64,000 bases of DNA from Nocardia vinacea. Its GTDB lineage: Bacteria; Actinomycetota; Actinomycetes; Mycobacteriales; Mycobacteriaceae. This document shows, one piece after another, positions 16,323 to 24,292 of the stretch. Each line of letters begins with the position of its first letter. Within the stretch, counting starts at the first letter, position 1. Both the position numbers and the translations under genes were made by a program. The notes under the pieces were generated by a model. That model ran no database searches, was not told the DNA's origin, and was given only the letters and a program-made list of their open reading frames with translations. The DNA is taken from contig NZ_CP109149.1 in assembly GCF_035920345.1 (NCBI RefSeq), forward strand, positions 3,348,001 to 3,412,000. The letters run 5' to 3'.

Positions 16323-16490
16323 TCACTGAATGTCGACGGGCTTGCCGTCGACGAGTTGCTGAAGGTGACCACCGTTGCGGGCCAACCACTTCCGCATCGG
16401 CTCCATCGCATCCAATGCAAGCCCGATCTCGTGGTCGAAGATGTGGCGCTGTTCGTCGGGCACATCGAACCGGAGCATGAACGTGGTCAT
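16323..16490 (-). CDS. Small hypothetical protein coupled to upstream gene
   Basis: A 55-residue protein starting at the ATG whose first bases are the stop of the upstream gene (ATGA). The sequence MTTFMLRFDVPDEQRHIFDH, followed by a helix with an EPMRKWL element, looks like one small alpha/beta domain. No family is recognised. The tight coupling supports it as real and as a partner of the 175-residue protein. The 140 bases between its end and the MmpS-like gene start show nothing clear. Confidence 0.6.
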   Translation of the reverse strand: MTTFMLRFDVPDEQRHIFDHEIGLALDAMEPMRKWLARNGGHLQQLVDGKPVDIQ

Positions 16491-17014
16491 CGCACCACCC
16501 GCAACGGCTTCTCCCCCAACGCGATCCCGTCCAACCATTCGAGGACACTGGCCCATCCCTCCACGCGGATCCGTGCGTCGATCGCCCGGCACACCGCAAG
16601 GTCCACGCCGCCACGCGTCATCGACAGCACAGCTTCACCGCGAACGCGCCAGCGTTCGCCGACGTGGTCCGGGTAGCTGACATGATCGCGGGCGAACTCG
16701 GGCCACACCCCCGGGAAGAACTCGGCGCGGTCGATGTCCTCGTTCAGCCACACCAGGACCGCAACGGCTTCACTGAGTGCGGTATGTGACCGGGCGGGCC
16801 GAACTCTGGCGACGTCGATGCTCGGGAAGTCTTCGGCGAGCGAGGCAGTGAGCGTCAGCATCTGCTGCCAAGTCGGTCCGTCAGTCCAGTGGATATGCCA
16901 TGCACGACCGCTATCGCCGACGCTGTCGTGATAGTCGAGACGCACGGTGGTTCGGGTTCGCGCGGACAGCTGGGAAGCGAGCTGGCGGGCGTGACGAGAG
17001 CGGTTGGCGCTCAT
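16487..17014 (-). CDS. Hypothetical protein
   Basis: A 175-residue soluble protein with an arginine-rich start (MSANRSRHARQLASQLSART), two tryptophan-containing blocks (HIHWTDGPTW, VEGWASVLEWLDG) and a long region with SEAVAVLVWLNEDID. It has no signal peptide, membrane segment or catalytic motif that I recognise. It is the first gene of a two-gene unit at the extreme right of the prophage, next to the tRNA-Val gene, where phages often keep immunity or accessory genes. Function unknown. Confidence 0.7.
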   Translation of the reverse strand: MSANRSRHARQLASQLSARTRTTVRLDYHDSVGDSGRAWHIHWTDGPTWQQMLTLTASLAEDFPSIDVARVRPARSHTALSEAVAVLVWLNEDIDRAEFFPGVWPEFARDHVSYPDHVGERWRVRGEAVLSMTRGGVDLAVCRAIDARIRVEGWASVLEWLDGIALGEKPLRVVR

Positions 17015-17169
17015 CAGAGAACCACCAACCCAAGCATGTGACTAACATCACACCAAAGGAGGCGGGAGGGTGGGTGGGGAACGATCGACGTTGTGCCCAC
17101 AAAGGCGGCAGCGGCCTCAAAAAATGGGCCATAGGCTACAGTTTTGGCCACACCAGTTAGACACGAGAA

Positions 17170-17203
17170 AGGCTCCGACCAAGCGGATTGCTGGTCAGAG
17201 CCT
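17170..17203. terminator. Hairpin beyond the tRNA-Val 3' end
   Basis: A 12-bp stem with one mismatch (17170-17181 with 17192-17203) and a 10-nt loop begins 11 bases past the 3' end of the tRNA-Val gene. On the - strand it is followed by TTTCTCG. It would terminate the tRNA transcript. If the phage integrated at the tRNA 3' end, this hairpin may be phage-supplied. Confidence 0.65.
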
Positions 17204-17213
17204 ATTTCTTCCG

Positions 17214-17285
17214 TGGTCCCAGCTGGTTTCGAACCAGCGACCTTCCGCGTGTGAGGCGGACGCTCTCCCGCTGAGCTATGGGACC
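17214..17285 (-). tRNA. tRNA-Val (CAC)
   Basis: A 72-base cloverleaf with acceptor GGTCCCA paired to TGGGACC, a seven-base anticodon loop CTCACAC giving anticodon CAC, and a T-loop GGTTCGAAACC. No CCA is encoded. Its 3' end faces the prophage, making it the best candidate attachment gene. Confidence 0.93.
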
Positions 17286-17641
17286 GAACTTGGCGTTCGA
17301 GCGGCGGCGGAGCAGCCGTTCGAACGAGATGGAACCTTAGCACGCACTACCAGCGTCCCACCAAATCGCCACCCCGACACGGGTGATCGGCCTTCGACCT
17401 CTGCGGCCAGCGTTGCTGTGCGGTCGTGAATTGCGAAGTGGTGCAGCAGGTCCCGGAGGAGCCATCCACACGAATGATCCGAGCACGTTTGCCCGTGGGT
17501 GCGCGTTACCCAACCTCGCGAACAACACCGATGTAATTCAACTTCAGGCCCTTCTACCAGCGGATTTGTAGGTTGCGCCGAACGTCGGCTAATGTTCTGT
17601 CTCGCACCACGGAGGGCCGCAAGCCCCCCGGAGACGCAAAT
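17286..17641. other. Intergenic region without a supported gene
   Basis: These 356 bases lie between divergent tRNA genes. Short open frames cross it on both strands, but they have no ribosome site, no recognisable protein features, and run into tRNA sequence. It should hold the promoters of the tRNA-Val(CAC) and of the tRNA-Gly cluster; I cannot place -10 and -35 boxes with confidence. Confidence 0.5.
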
Positions 17642-17714
17642 GCGGATGTAGCGCAGCTGGTAGCGCATCACCTTGCCAAGGTGAGGGTCGCGGGTTCGAA
17701 TCCCGTCATCCGCT
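17642..17714 (+). tRNA. tRNA-Gly (GCC)
   Basis: A 73-base cloverleaf with acceptor GCGGATG paired to CATCCGC, anticodon loop TTGCCAA giving GCC, and a TTCGAAT T-loop. No CCA is encoded. It is first of three + strand tRNAs. Confidence 0.95.
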
Positions 17715-17758
17715 CGAGGAGTAGGGCCAGGCAATAATAAAGCCTTCCCCCTTCGCAT

Positions 17759-17829
17759 GGTGGAGTGGCCGAGTGGTGAGGCAACGGCCTGCAAAGCCGT
17801 GCACACGGGTTCGATTCCCGTCTCCACCT
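17759..17829 (+). tRNA. tRNA-Cys (GCA)
   Basis: A 71-base cloverleaf with acceptor GGTGGAG paired to CTCCACC, anticodon loop CTGCAAA giving GCA, and a TTCGATT T-loop. It is one base from the next tRNA, so the two are co-transcribed. Confidence 0.95.
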
Positions 17830-17830
17830 C

Positions 17831-17905
17831 GCGCGATTAGCTCAGCGGGAGAGCGCTTCCCTGACACGGAAGAGGTCACTGGTTCAATCCCAGTATCGCG
17901 CACCA
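17831..17905 (+). tRNA. tRNA-Val (GAC)
   Basis: A cloverleaf with acceptor GCGCGAT paired to ATCGCGC, anticodon loop CTGACAC giving GAC, and an encoded CCA at 17903-17905. It is the last of the Gly-Cys-Val cluster. Confidence 0.95.
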
Positions 17906-17919
17906 CCGTTTTACCAGGT

Positions 17920-17951
17920 CAGCCCCGGTTCTCACCGGGGCTGATTTTGTT
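17920..17951 (+). terminator. Intrinsic terminator of the tRNA cluster
   Basis: A perfect 10-bp GC-rich stem (17920-17929 with 17934-17943) and a 4-nt loop are followed by ATTTTGTTT, a classical intrinsic terminator 15 bases after the last tRNA. Confidence 0.9.
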
Positions 17952-18117
17952 TGTGCCCACCGCTCGGCCTTCAGAAGCTGGTGTTGGTGCCGCCTGGACG
18001 GCGTGACATGGTCTAGACGCAGTTGGCCAATGCGCACTCAGGTTCCACTATGGAACCGCGGAGTGACGACACCGGCTCTAGTCCCCCGCCCAGGTGATAC
18101 ATGGGCCCTGATGCGCG

Positions 18118-18792
18118 TCACGGCGCCTCACCACGTCCCTGGCGGCTACCCGAATACGCGAACTCGCGCAGTTGCCGGATGGTTTTCGGGACTATCTCGA
18201 CCTCGGCGGGATGATTGATCATCGGGTCGAAGTAGTCGGTGCGGTGCTCACCCTCGGCCAGCCGCAGGTTGATTTCGGCGAGTTTGCGGGTCGGGCCGCC
18301 GATCGGGCTGCTGATCAGATCGAAATGCACCTCGTGCCCGCGCAGGTATTCTTCGAGTGCTTCGATGGAGGCGGATTTCGGTTGTGCCGCATCGGGTTCG
18401 GCGAATACCCAGGTGGTCCTACCATTGCCGAAACGGTAAGGCATCACGCCGCCGTACCTGGCGCGGGCCCAGCCCGTCGCGACGGTGATCACGAACCGCC
18501 CGACCGTACTACGGCCCGTGGTCGCAAGAGCGAAGTCCCACGGCTTGTCGTCGCGATCCAGGACGCGAAAGGCGAGCCCGAGCACATCGGGGATGGGCCC
18601 CGGCAGCCCGGTGCCCTTCGACAGGCGGGCGATGACGGCCCGTTCACCGCTGCCGAACAGGTTCTCGAACTCGTATTCGGCGTGCAGCCGACCCGACAGG
18701 TGCAGTCCGTCGGGATGGAAAACCCGCGCATGCCGGAGCCTGGCCCCGGCTGCGAACGCGCTTCGCACAACTGCGGCAGATAAATCGACCAT
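18118..18792 (-). CDS. Catalase-related (heme catalase fold) protein
   Basis: A 224-residue protein; the ATG is chosen because GGAGG lies seven bases upstream, and the longer frame has no such site. FHPDGLHLSGRLH, then A-R-L-S-K-G-T-G-L-P and D-V-L-G-L-A-F-R-V, match the start of the catalase barrel (HPKG, R-F-S-x-G-x-G, D-x-x-G-x-A-I-R). The protein is less than half a normal catalase (about 480) and I do not see the C-terminal proximal tyrosine motif. Such short relatives occur in actinobacteria and may be peroxidases or non-enzymatic. Substrate unknown. Confidence 0.65.
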   Translation of the reverse strand: MVDLSAAVVRSAFAAGARLRHARVFHPDGLHLSGRLHAEYEFENLFGSGERAVIARLSKGTGLPGPIPDVLGLAFRVLDRDDKPWDFALATTGRSTVGRFVITVATGWARARYGGVMPYRFGNGRTTWVFAEPDAAQPKSASIEALEEYLRGHEVHFDLISSPIGGPTRKLAEINLRLAEGEHRTDYFDPMINHPAEVEIVPKTIRQLREFAYSGSRQGRGEAP

Positions 18793-18994
18793 GGCGAGTC
18801 CTCCGAGGTAGACGACGTGTCGTCTCCCGGTTGCCCCGCGCGCAGCCGGATAAACGGCAGGCGGTCTCGAGGCGGCGATGGCCCGATCCGGAACCACTTC
18901 GATGTCGCGCCGCCGAACGACGCGTGACCGTGACGACGAGCAACGCGACCTCAGCGGCTCCTCGAGCGTACGAACGACGCAGGTCCTGCCGATG

Positions 18995-19600
18995 TCAATG
19001 GACTAGGTGGTCGGCCCAGGGGGCTGGGAGGGCGGTGCTGGATATGTCGGCGATTTCCTGTAGGCGTGAAGTGGGGATTCCTAAGCGGCTCAGTTGGATC
19101 AGGCCCTGGGAGATCACGATGATGTGGGCGCTGAGGGCCGAGAGAGTGGCGGGGTCGGCGTTGTCCGGCGCAGCGACTCGTAGGCGGTCGGCCACGCCTT
19201 CTTCCATGGCGGTGGTGGTGCGGGTGCCGATGGTGGCGACTTCGGGGATGCGGGTGCCGAGTTGGGCGATGCTGTTGATCATGAGGCAGCCGCGGCGGTC
19301 GGGGTGGGCGGCGCAGTCGTCGATGACTGCTCGGAAGAGGGCGCGGACGGCGGCGCGCGGTGAGCCGGGCGCGGACGTGACGACCTCGCGGACGAAGCGT
19401 GCGCGGCGTTCGCAGTAGCGCTCGAAGGCGGTGAGGAACAGGCCGCGTTTATTGCCGTAAGCGGCGTAGATGCTGCCGTTCCCGACGCCGGTCGCGCGGG
19501 ATACATCCTCCACCGATGTTTCGTCGAAACCCTTCGACCAGAACAACTCCGTCGCGGCATCGAGCATGTTCGACTCATCGAACTGTCGTGGCCGTCCCAT
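18995..19600 (-). CDS. TetR family transcriptional regulator
   Basis: A 201-residue protein beginning MGRPRQFDE. Residues 8-53 are the TetR helix-turn-helix (ATELFWSKGFDETSVEDVSRATGVGNGSIYAAYGNKRGLF), with a variable all-helical ligand domain after it. A Cys in RRGCLMINS matches a common TetR_C position. The gene is divergent from the GlxA-type gene, with 78 bases between the starts holding a 14-bp palindrome, so it probably represses itself and its neighbour. The inducer is unknown. Confidence 0.9.
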   Translation of the reverse strand: MGRPRQFDESNMLDAATELFWSKGFDETSVEDVSRATGVGNGSIYAAYGNKRGLFLTAFERYCERRARFVREVVTSAPGSPRAAVRALFRAVIDDCAAHPDRRGCLMINSIAQLGTRIPEVATIGTRTTTAMEEGVADRLRVAAPDNADPATLSALSAHIIVISQGLIQLSRLGIPTSRLQEIADISSTALPAPWADHLVH

Positions 19601-19649
19601 GCGCTCACCGTACCAACCAGGTCGTGATGTCGAGCACCTCACTTGTTCT

Positions 19650-19663
19650 GGAGGCATGCCTCC
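19650..19663. promoter_or_regulatory. Palindromic operator candidate between TetR and GlxA genes
   Basis: GGAGGCATGCCTCC is a perfect 14-bp palindrome (16 bp with one flanking T/A pair) in the short divergent intergenic region. CATAAT at 19663-19668 directly follows and could be a -10 element for the + strand gene. Operator next to a TetR gene is a standard arrangement. Confidence 0.6.
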
Positions 19664-19678
19664 ATAATACTGGTTGAC

Positions 19679-20689
19679 ATGTCCGCAAAATTCGGTGGTA
19701 CGGCCCGCAGGCGAGTCGGTGTGCTGGTTTTCGACAGCGTCAAGATGCTCGACTTCGTCGGTCCCGCGGAGGTATTCGTCGAGGCGAACCAGTCGGTGGC
19801 CGGTTATGAGGTGGTACTCGTTTCGGCCGACGGCAAGGACGTGCACACCTCGATCGGCGCGCGCACGCAGGTAAGCTGCGCGGCGGCCGACGCGGGTCGC
19901 TTCGACACCGTGGTGATTCCAGGCAGCGAGTTGCCCGTGGAAAAATTCGCGACTCCCGAGGTGCTGGCGGCGGCACGGCACCTGTCCTCGCATACCCGGC
20001 GGACCGCGTCGATCTGCAGCGGCGCGTTCGTCCTGGCCCAACTCGGACTGCTCGACGGCAGGCGGGCGACGACCCATTGGAAATTCACCGGCGACCTGGC
20101 GCGCCGGTTCCCATCCGTACTGGTGGAACCGGATGCGATTTTCGTGCGCGACGGCAACCTCTACAGTTCGGCCGGTGTCGCGGCCGGTGTGGATCTCGCG
20201 CTGGCGCTGGTCGAGGAGGATCATGGTGCCGATGTCGCCCGACGGGTGGCACAGTCACTGGTGGTGCATATGCAGCGTGCCGGTGGACAGTCGCAGTTCT
20301 CGGCATCACTGAGCGGGCCCGCGCCTCGCAGTCCGCTGCTGCGCGGGGTCGTAGATCTGATCTGCGCGGACCCCACGTACCCGCATACCGTGCAGAGCCT
20401 CGCCGCGCACGCACGCGTCAGCGTCCGACATCTGACCCGGCTGTTCCGCACGGAGCTCCAACGTTCGCCCGCGGAGTATGTAGCGTTCATCCGGTTCGGG
20501 GTGGCCAGGGATATGTTGCACGCCGGACGCAGCGTGACCGAGGCGGCGATGGCCGCCGGATACGGCAATAGCGAGGCATTGCGGCGGGCGTTCGTGGCGC
20601 GGCTCGGCATTTCGCCGCGCAAGTATCAGCAGCGGTTCCGGACGACCGGTTCGCTCGTGGGAGCCGAACTCGCAGCGGTGGTGTCCTGA
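19679..20689 (+). CDS. GlxA-type AraC family transcriptional regulator
   Basis: A 336-residue protein with two domains. Residues about 12-185 are a DJ-1/PfpI (class I amidotransferase-like) domain with the nucleophile-elbow Cys in ASICSGAFVLA and the downstream ATTHW. Residues about 235-325 are an AraC DNA-binding domain with two helix-turn-helices (VQSLAAHARVSVRHLTRLF and VTEAAMAAGYGNSEALRRAF) and the family ending G-I-S-P-R-K-Y. GlxA-type proteins sense small molecules and usually activate neighbouring genes; the three hydrolase genes just downstream are the likely targets. Confidence 0.92.
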   Translation: MSAKFGGTARRRVGVLVFDSVKMLDFVGPAEVFVEANQSVAGYEVVLVSADGKDVHTSIGARTQVSCAAADAGRFDTVVIPGSELPVEKFATPEVLAAARHLSSHTRRTASICSGAFVLAQLGLLDGRRATTHWKFTGDLARRFPSVLVEPDAIFVRDGNLYSSAGVAAGVDLALALVEEDHGADVARRVAQSLVVHMQRAGGQSQFSASLSGPAPRSPLLRGVVDLICADPTYPHTVQSLAAHARVSVRHLTRLFRTELQRSPAEYVAFIRFGVARDMLHAGRSVTEAAMAAGYGNSEALRRAFVARLGISPRKYQQRFRTTGSLVGAELAAVVS

Positions 20690-20782
20690 TCGGAGGTATT
20701 TCCGGCCGGTGAAGGGGGGCGCTGGCGCCGGGAAGCAGCGGAAACTGCTGTCGGCACAGCGTCATATCGAGAAAGGACCGCG

Positions 20783-21505
20783 ATGTCCCCCGCGTCAACC
20801 CCCACACTTGTCCTCGTGCACGGCGCCTTCGCCGATGCGTCGAGTTGGTCGCCGGTCACCCAGCGGCTGCTCGACCAGGGCTACCGGGTCGTGGCACCGC
20901 CGGTGTTCAACCGCAGCCTGTCCGGCGATGCCGCCTACATCCGGGCGGTCGTCGAGCAGATCGATGGCCCGGTACTACTGGCCGGGCATTCCTACGGCGG
21001 CGCGGTGATCACCGTCGCCGGTGTTGCCGAGAATGTCGTCGGCCTCGTCTACGTGTCGGGCTACGCGTTGGAGGAAGGCGAGAGCCTCGGCCAATTGCAG
21101 GGCCGGTTCCCGGATTCCGAGCTGGCGGCACATCTGGTCTACACCTCGTACCCGGTCGACGGCGAAACGACCGGAACCGATGTTTCCGTTGAAATCGAAG
21201 CGTTCCCAGCCATTTTCGCGGACGGCGTCGACGCGGTGACGGCGCGGGTGCTCGCGGTGTCGCAGCGACCGCTGTCGGCGACGGCGTTCGGTGAGCCCGC
21301 CGCCGTGGCGGCCTGGAAGACCAGGCCCGCCTGGGGAATTGTGTCCAGCGCCGATCGCACCATCAATCCGGATGTCGAGCGTTATGGCTATGAACGGGCC
21401 GGGCTGCGGGCGGTCGTCGAGATGGACGCACCGCACCTGGTGATGCAGACCCATCCGGACCGGGTCGCGTCGGTCATCACCGACGCGATCGCCGAATTGT
21501 CCTGA
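20783..21505 (+). CDS. Alpha/beta hydrolase
   Basis: A 240-residue alpha/beta hydrolase. HGAF near residue 14 is the oxyanion region, the nucleophile Ser lies in GHSYGG (about residues 71-76), and a C-terminal His follows in DAPHLVM; the acid is probably in SSADRTI. It resembles the small AB_hydrolase_6/12 esterases common in actinobacteria. It is 93 bases after the GlxA-type gene with GAGAAAGG upstream. It is a paralogue of the broken gene at 22534-23241, with a different esterase between them. Substrate unknown. Confidence 0.88.
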   Translation: MSPASTPTLVLVHGAFADASSWSPVTQRLLDQGYRVVAPPVFNRSLSGDAAYIRAVVEQIDGPVLLAGHSYGGAVITVAGVAENVVGLVYVSGYALEEGESLGQLQGRFPDSELAAHLVYTSYPVDGETTGTDVSVEIEAFPAIFADGVDAVTARVLAVSQRPLSATAFGEPAAVAAWKTRPAWGIVSSADRTINPDVERYGYERAGLRAVVEMDAPHLVMQTHPDRVASVITDAIAELS

Positions 21506-21532
21506 TCCACAACACAAGGGAAAGGCACTACC

Positions 21533-22498
21533 ATGTCAGGTAATCCGTTGGGCATCTCGCTCGAGCAGGCAGCGCAGGAGTTCGTCGACGCCACCTCGCA
21601 GCCGCCGTTCCTCTACCAGCTCGCCCCGGAGGAGGGGCGCAAGGCCGTGGATTCGGTGCAGGATTCGCCGATTTTCAAGCCGGAGATCGACGAGGAGTGG
21701 GTCACGGTCGACGGCGGTCCGACCGGGTCGGTGCGGGCGCGCATCGTCAAGCCGCAGGGTGTCACCGAGGTACTGCCCGTGATCGTCTACACCCATGGCG
21801 CGGGTTGGGTTTTCGGCGATGCACACACCCACGACCGGCTCGTGCGCGATCTCGCCGTCGGGGTGCGCGCGGCCGTTGTTTTTCCCGAATACGATCGCTC
21901 GCCGGAGGTGCGGTACCCGGTGGCCAACGAACAGTCCTACCGGGTCGCCCAGTGGGTTACGACCGACGGCGCCGAGCACGGTCTCGACGCGTCTCGGATC
22001 GCGGTCGCGGGTGATTCGGTCGGCGGCAATATGGCCATCGCGCTGACACTCATGGCGAAGGAGCGCGGCGACCTCTCGTTCGCGCAGCAGGTGCTGTTCT
22101 ACCCGGTGACCGACGCCAACTTCGACACCGGTTCGTACCAGCGGTTCGCCGAGGGTTACTTCCTGACTCGCGCAGGGATGCAATGGTTCTGGGATCAGTA
22201 CACCACCAGCGCCGAAGACCGTGCGCAGATCACCGTGTCGCCGCTGCGAGCCGGCACCGAGCAGTTGAGCGGGCTGCCGCCCGCGCTGGTCATCACCGCC
22301 GAGGCGGATGTGTTGCGCGATGAGGGCGAAGCCTTCGCCGGCAAGCTGCGCGCGGCGGGCGTGCCGGTGACGCAGGTGCGCTACGGGGGGATCATCCACG
22401 ACTTCGTCATGGTGAACGCGATGCACGATACCCATGCCGCCAAAGCCGCTGTCGCACAGGCGGTTGCGACGCTGAAGGCCGCCCTGCACACAGCGTGA
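21533..22498 (+). CDS. Esterase/lipase, hormone-sensitive-lipase type
   Basis: A 321-residue alpha/beta hydrolase of the HSL (family IV) type: HGAGW (the HGGGW oxyanion motif with one change) near residue 87, EYDRSPEVRYP, the nucleophile in GDSVGGN, an acid in ITAEADVLRDEGE and a His in IIHDFVM. It is cytosolic with no signal peptide. The start has GGGAAAGG upstream, and the gene is 27 bases after the preceding hydrolase, so the two are likely one transcript. Probable short-chain or aryl ester substrate. Confidence 0.9.
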   Translation: MSGNPLGISLEQAAQEFVDATSQPPFLYQLAPEEGRKAVDSVQDSPIFKPEIDEEWVTVDGGPTGSVRARIVKPQGVTEVLPVIVYTHGAGWVFGDAHTHDRLVRDLAVGVRAAVVFPEYDRSPEVRYPVANEQSYRVAQWVTTDGAEHGLDASRIAVAGDSVGGNMAIALTLMAKERGDLSFAQQVLFYPVTDANFDTGSYQRFAEGYFLTRAGMQWFWDQYTTSAEDRAQITVSPLRAGTEQLSGLPPALVITAEADVLRDEGEAFAGKLRAAGVPVTQVRYGGIIHDFVMVNAMHDTHAAKAAVAQAVATLKAALHTA

Positions 22499-22533
22499 TG
22501 ACACTTCGTCCGCAAACAGATCAGGAGAAATCT

Positions 22534-23241
22534 ATGACCGCTCCAACCATTGTGCTCGTCCACGGCGCGTTCGCCGATTCCTCCAGTTGAAACGGCGTCA
22601 TCGAACGCCTACGCGCACAAGGACATTCCGTCATCGCCGCCGCAAATCCGCTGCGCGGCCTCGACAGTGACGCCGCTTACATCGCGACGGTCGTCGACGG
22701 CATCGAGGGCCGGTGCGTGCTCGTCGGACACTCTTACGGTGGCAGCGTCATCACCGTGGCGGCCGAGGGAAAGGCCGATGTCACCGCATTGGTTTACATT
22801 GCCGCGTTCATTCCCGACGAGAACGAGAGCGCGCTGCAGCTGAGCGACAAGTTCCCCGGCTCCACCTTGGGGGCAGCCACCCGTCCCACGAGCTACCCCC
22901 TGTCCGACGGGAGCACCGGCACCGAACTCTATATCCGCCAGGAGGAGTTCCACCGGCAGTTCGCCGCCGATGTTCCGGCGGAAACGGCTGAGCTGATGGC
23001 CACGACACAGCGGCCGGTCGCCCTTGCCGCGCTGCAGGAGACTGCTTCCGCGGCCGCATGGAAGTCGGTGTCCGCGTTCGCATTGCTGACCACCGACGAT
23101 AAGAACATCCCCATCGAGGCGCAGCGGTTCATGGCCGAACGCGCCGGGGCCGACACCGTCGAAATCTCCGCATCGCATGCGGTCTCGGTATCCGAGCCCG
23201 AGGCGGTCGCCGACCTCATCGTCCGCGCGGTCGAGCGCTAG
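22534..23241 (+). pseudogene. Alpha/beta hydrolase interrupted by one in-frame stop
   Basis: Starting at ATG 22534 (AGGAGAAA upstream) the frame reads 18 codons ending in F-A-D-S-S-S, then TGA at 22588-22590, then continues open for 216 codons to 23241 with all hydrolase motifs intact (GHSYGG, SASHAVS). In the paralogue at 20783 the same place is A-S-S-W, so the ancestral codon was almost certainly TGG, changed by one base (G to A at 22590). The oxyanion segment LVHGAF is cut off, so reinitiated products would be inactive. It may be a recent nonsense mutation or a sequencing error. Confidence 0.85.
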
Positions 23242-23252
23242 TACGCCTCGAA

Positions 23253-23288
23253 CCGACTCGCGCCGCGAGGAATCGCGGCGCGAGTCGG
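23253..23288. terminator. Bidirectional hairpin terminator
   Basis: A perfect 16-bp stem (23253-23268 with 23273-23288) with a GGAA tetraloop lies in the 49 bases between the convergent broken hydrolase and MASE1 genes. It is one of the strongest hairpins in the window. Confidence 0.85.
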
Positions 23289-23290
23289 GG

Positions 23291-24292
23291 TCAGGTCGGT
23301 GCGGTGTCGGGAGGTCGGGTTCGGCGGCGGTGCGCGGTGTCGATGATGCCTTCCAAAGGGCGGCCCTGGCTGATGGTGAGGACGGTTTGGGCTAATTGGG
23401 TGCAGGTGTCGTCGACGGCTCGGCGGGCGCGGTCGCGTTGAGCGGTGATGGTGGCGTATATGAGGGCGGTCAGCGCGACCGAGCCGTTGAAGGCCTGCAG
23501 GGTGATCATTTTGGCGGTCAGGTCGAGGCCGGTGAAGGCCGGGAAGTCGCGGGCCACGGCGACGATGGCGACGGTCGAGGCGATGAGGGCACAAGGCAGG
23601 GCGCCGGCGAGGTGGAAGCGCATCGCGGCCCAGATCAGGAAGGGGAAGACCAGGAAGAGCAGGTTTGCCGACACCACGGTGGCCGATACCGCGACGACGG
23701 ATGTGCCCGCCGCCAGCATCGCGGCCTCGATGACCCGTAATGGGCTGAGGGCCTTGGGTATGCGAATACCTTTACCGACGAGGATGAGCGGTGCGATCAG
23801 GAGTACGCCCATGGCGTCGCCGGTCCACCACACCAACCAGGCGCCCCAGAAACCGTGTGCGGAAACCGCACCGGCCACGAGCAGAGTGACGGTACCGAGC
23901 GTTGCGCTGATCAGCATTGCGGCGAGGGCACCGAGGAAAACGAGTTCGAGTACGTCACGTACGCCGACGAAATCGCCGCGGAACCCGACCCTTTTCAGCA
24001 GCAGGTACGCGACCACCGGAGCGGCCGTGTTGCCGAGGGCGATCATGAGGACGGCAGGAAGCGTCGGCCCGAGCAAGGCATTCACCGCCAACGCGCCCAG
24101 CGTGACGCCAGGCCAGGCACGCAGGCCGAATAGGAACAGACATGCGAGGGCGACCCCGGTCGGCGGCCACAGCGGCGTGACTTGATCGCCGACCAAAGCC
24201 AAACACAACCCGACCTCGGCAGCCGCAAAATACGCGACCGCCGCGACAATGATCCACAGCGCCAACTCGGCGTTGCTGCGGAAACGACCCAC
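23291..24292 (-). CDS. Stand-alone MASE1 membrane sensor protein
   Basis: A 333-residue membrane protein with about eight transmembrane segments. EVGLCLALVGDQVTPLWPPTGVALA and WTGDAMGVLLIAPLIL are hallmarks of the MASE1 sensory domain. MASE1 is normally the N-terminal input of a histidine kinase, diguanylate cyclase or PP2C phosphatase. Here only a short cytosolic tail follows (about residues 285-333, with a helix RDRARRAVDDTCTQLAQTV) and no output domain. It either works with a separate partner or has lost its effector. The gene is divergent from the sigma-like gene at 24484. Confidence 0.8.
   Translation of the reverse strand: MGRFRSNAELALWIIVAAVAYFAAAEVGLCLALVGDQVTPLWPPTGVALACLFLFGLRAWPGVTLGALAVNALLGPTLPAVLMIALGNTAAPVVAYLLLKRVGFRGDFVGVRDVLELVFLGALAAMLISATLGTVTLLVAGAVSAHGFWGAWLVWWTGDAMGVLLIAPLILVGKGIRIPKALSPLRVIEAAMLAAGTSVVAVSATVVSANLLFLVFPFLIWAAMRFHLAGALPCALIASTVAIVAVARDFPAFTGLDLTAKMITLQAFNGSVALTALIYATITAQRDRARRAVDDTCTQLAQTVLTISQGRPLEGIIDTAHRRRTRPPDTAPT

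Larger units (their letters stand above)
1..17213. mobile_element. Prophage, right part (siphovirus type)
   Basis: The stretch holds consecutive tail, fibre and lysis genes with overlapping start and stop codons, which is the late operon of a tailed phage. It is followed by a block of short, mostly unknown genes up to a tRNA-Val gene. The left end is outside the window, and no integrase, terminase, capsid or portal gene is visible. The right limit is inferred from the tRNA-Val(CAC) gene, whose 3' end faces the phage genes; that is the usual geometry of tRNA-targeted integration. The exact border is not proven, and the MmpS-like gene near the right end could be chromosomal. Confidence 0.75.

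Noticed and set aside
17383..17571. 62-codon + strand frame in the tRNA intergenic region
   Set aside because: No ribosome site and no recognisable feature; composition fits chance in GC-rich DNA.
17276..17827. 183-codon frame on the - strand
   Set aside because: It runs through tRNA-Gly and tRNA-Cys sequence in antisense, so it cannot be a protein gene.
21536..22504. 322-codon frame opposite the HSL-type esterase
   Set aside because: The + strand frame carries all esterase motifs; the - strand product has no family features and mirrors codon bias.
22588..22590. In-frame TGA considered as a selenocysteine codon
   Set aside because: The paralogue has Trp, not Cys, at this place, and no selenocysteine insertion structure or function is expected in this hydrolase family.
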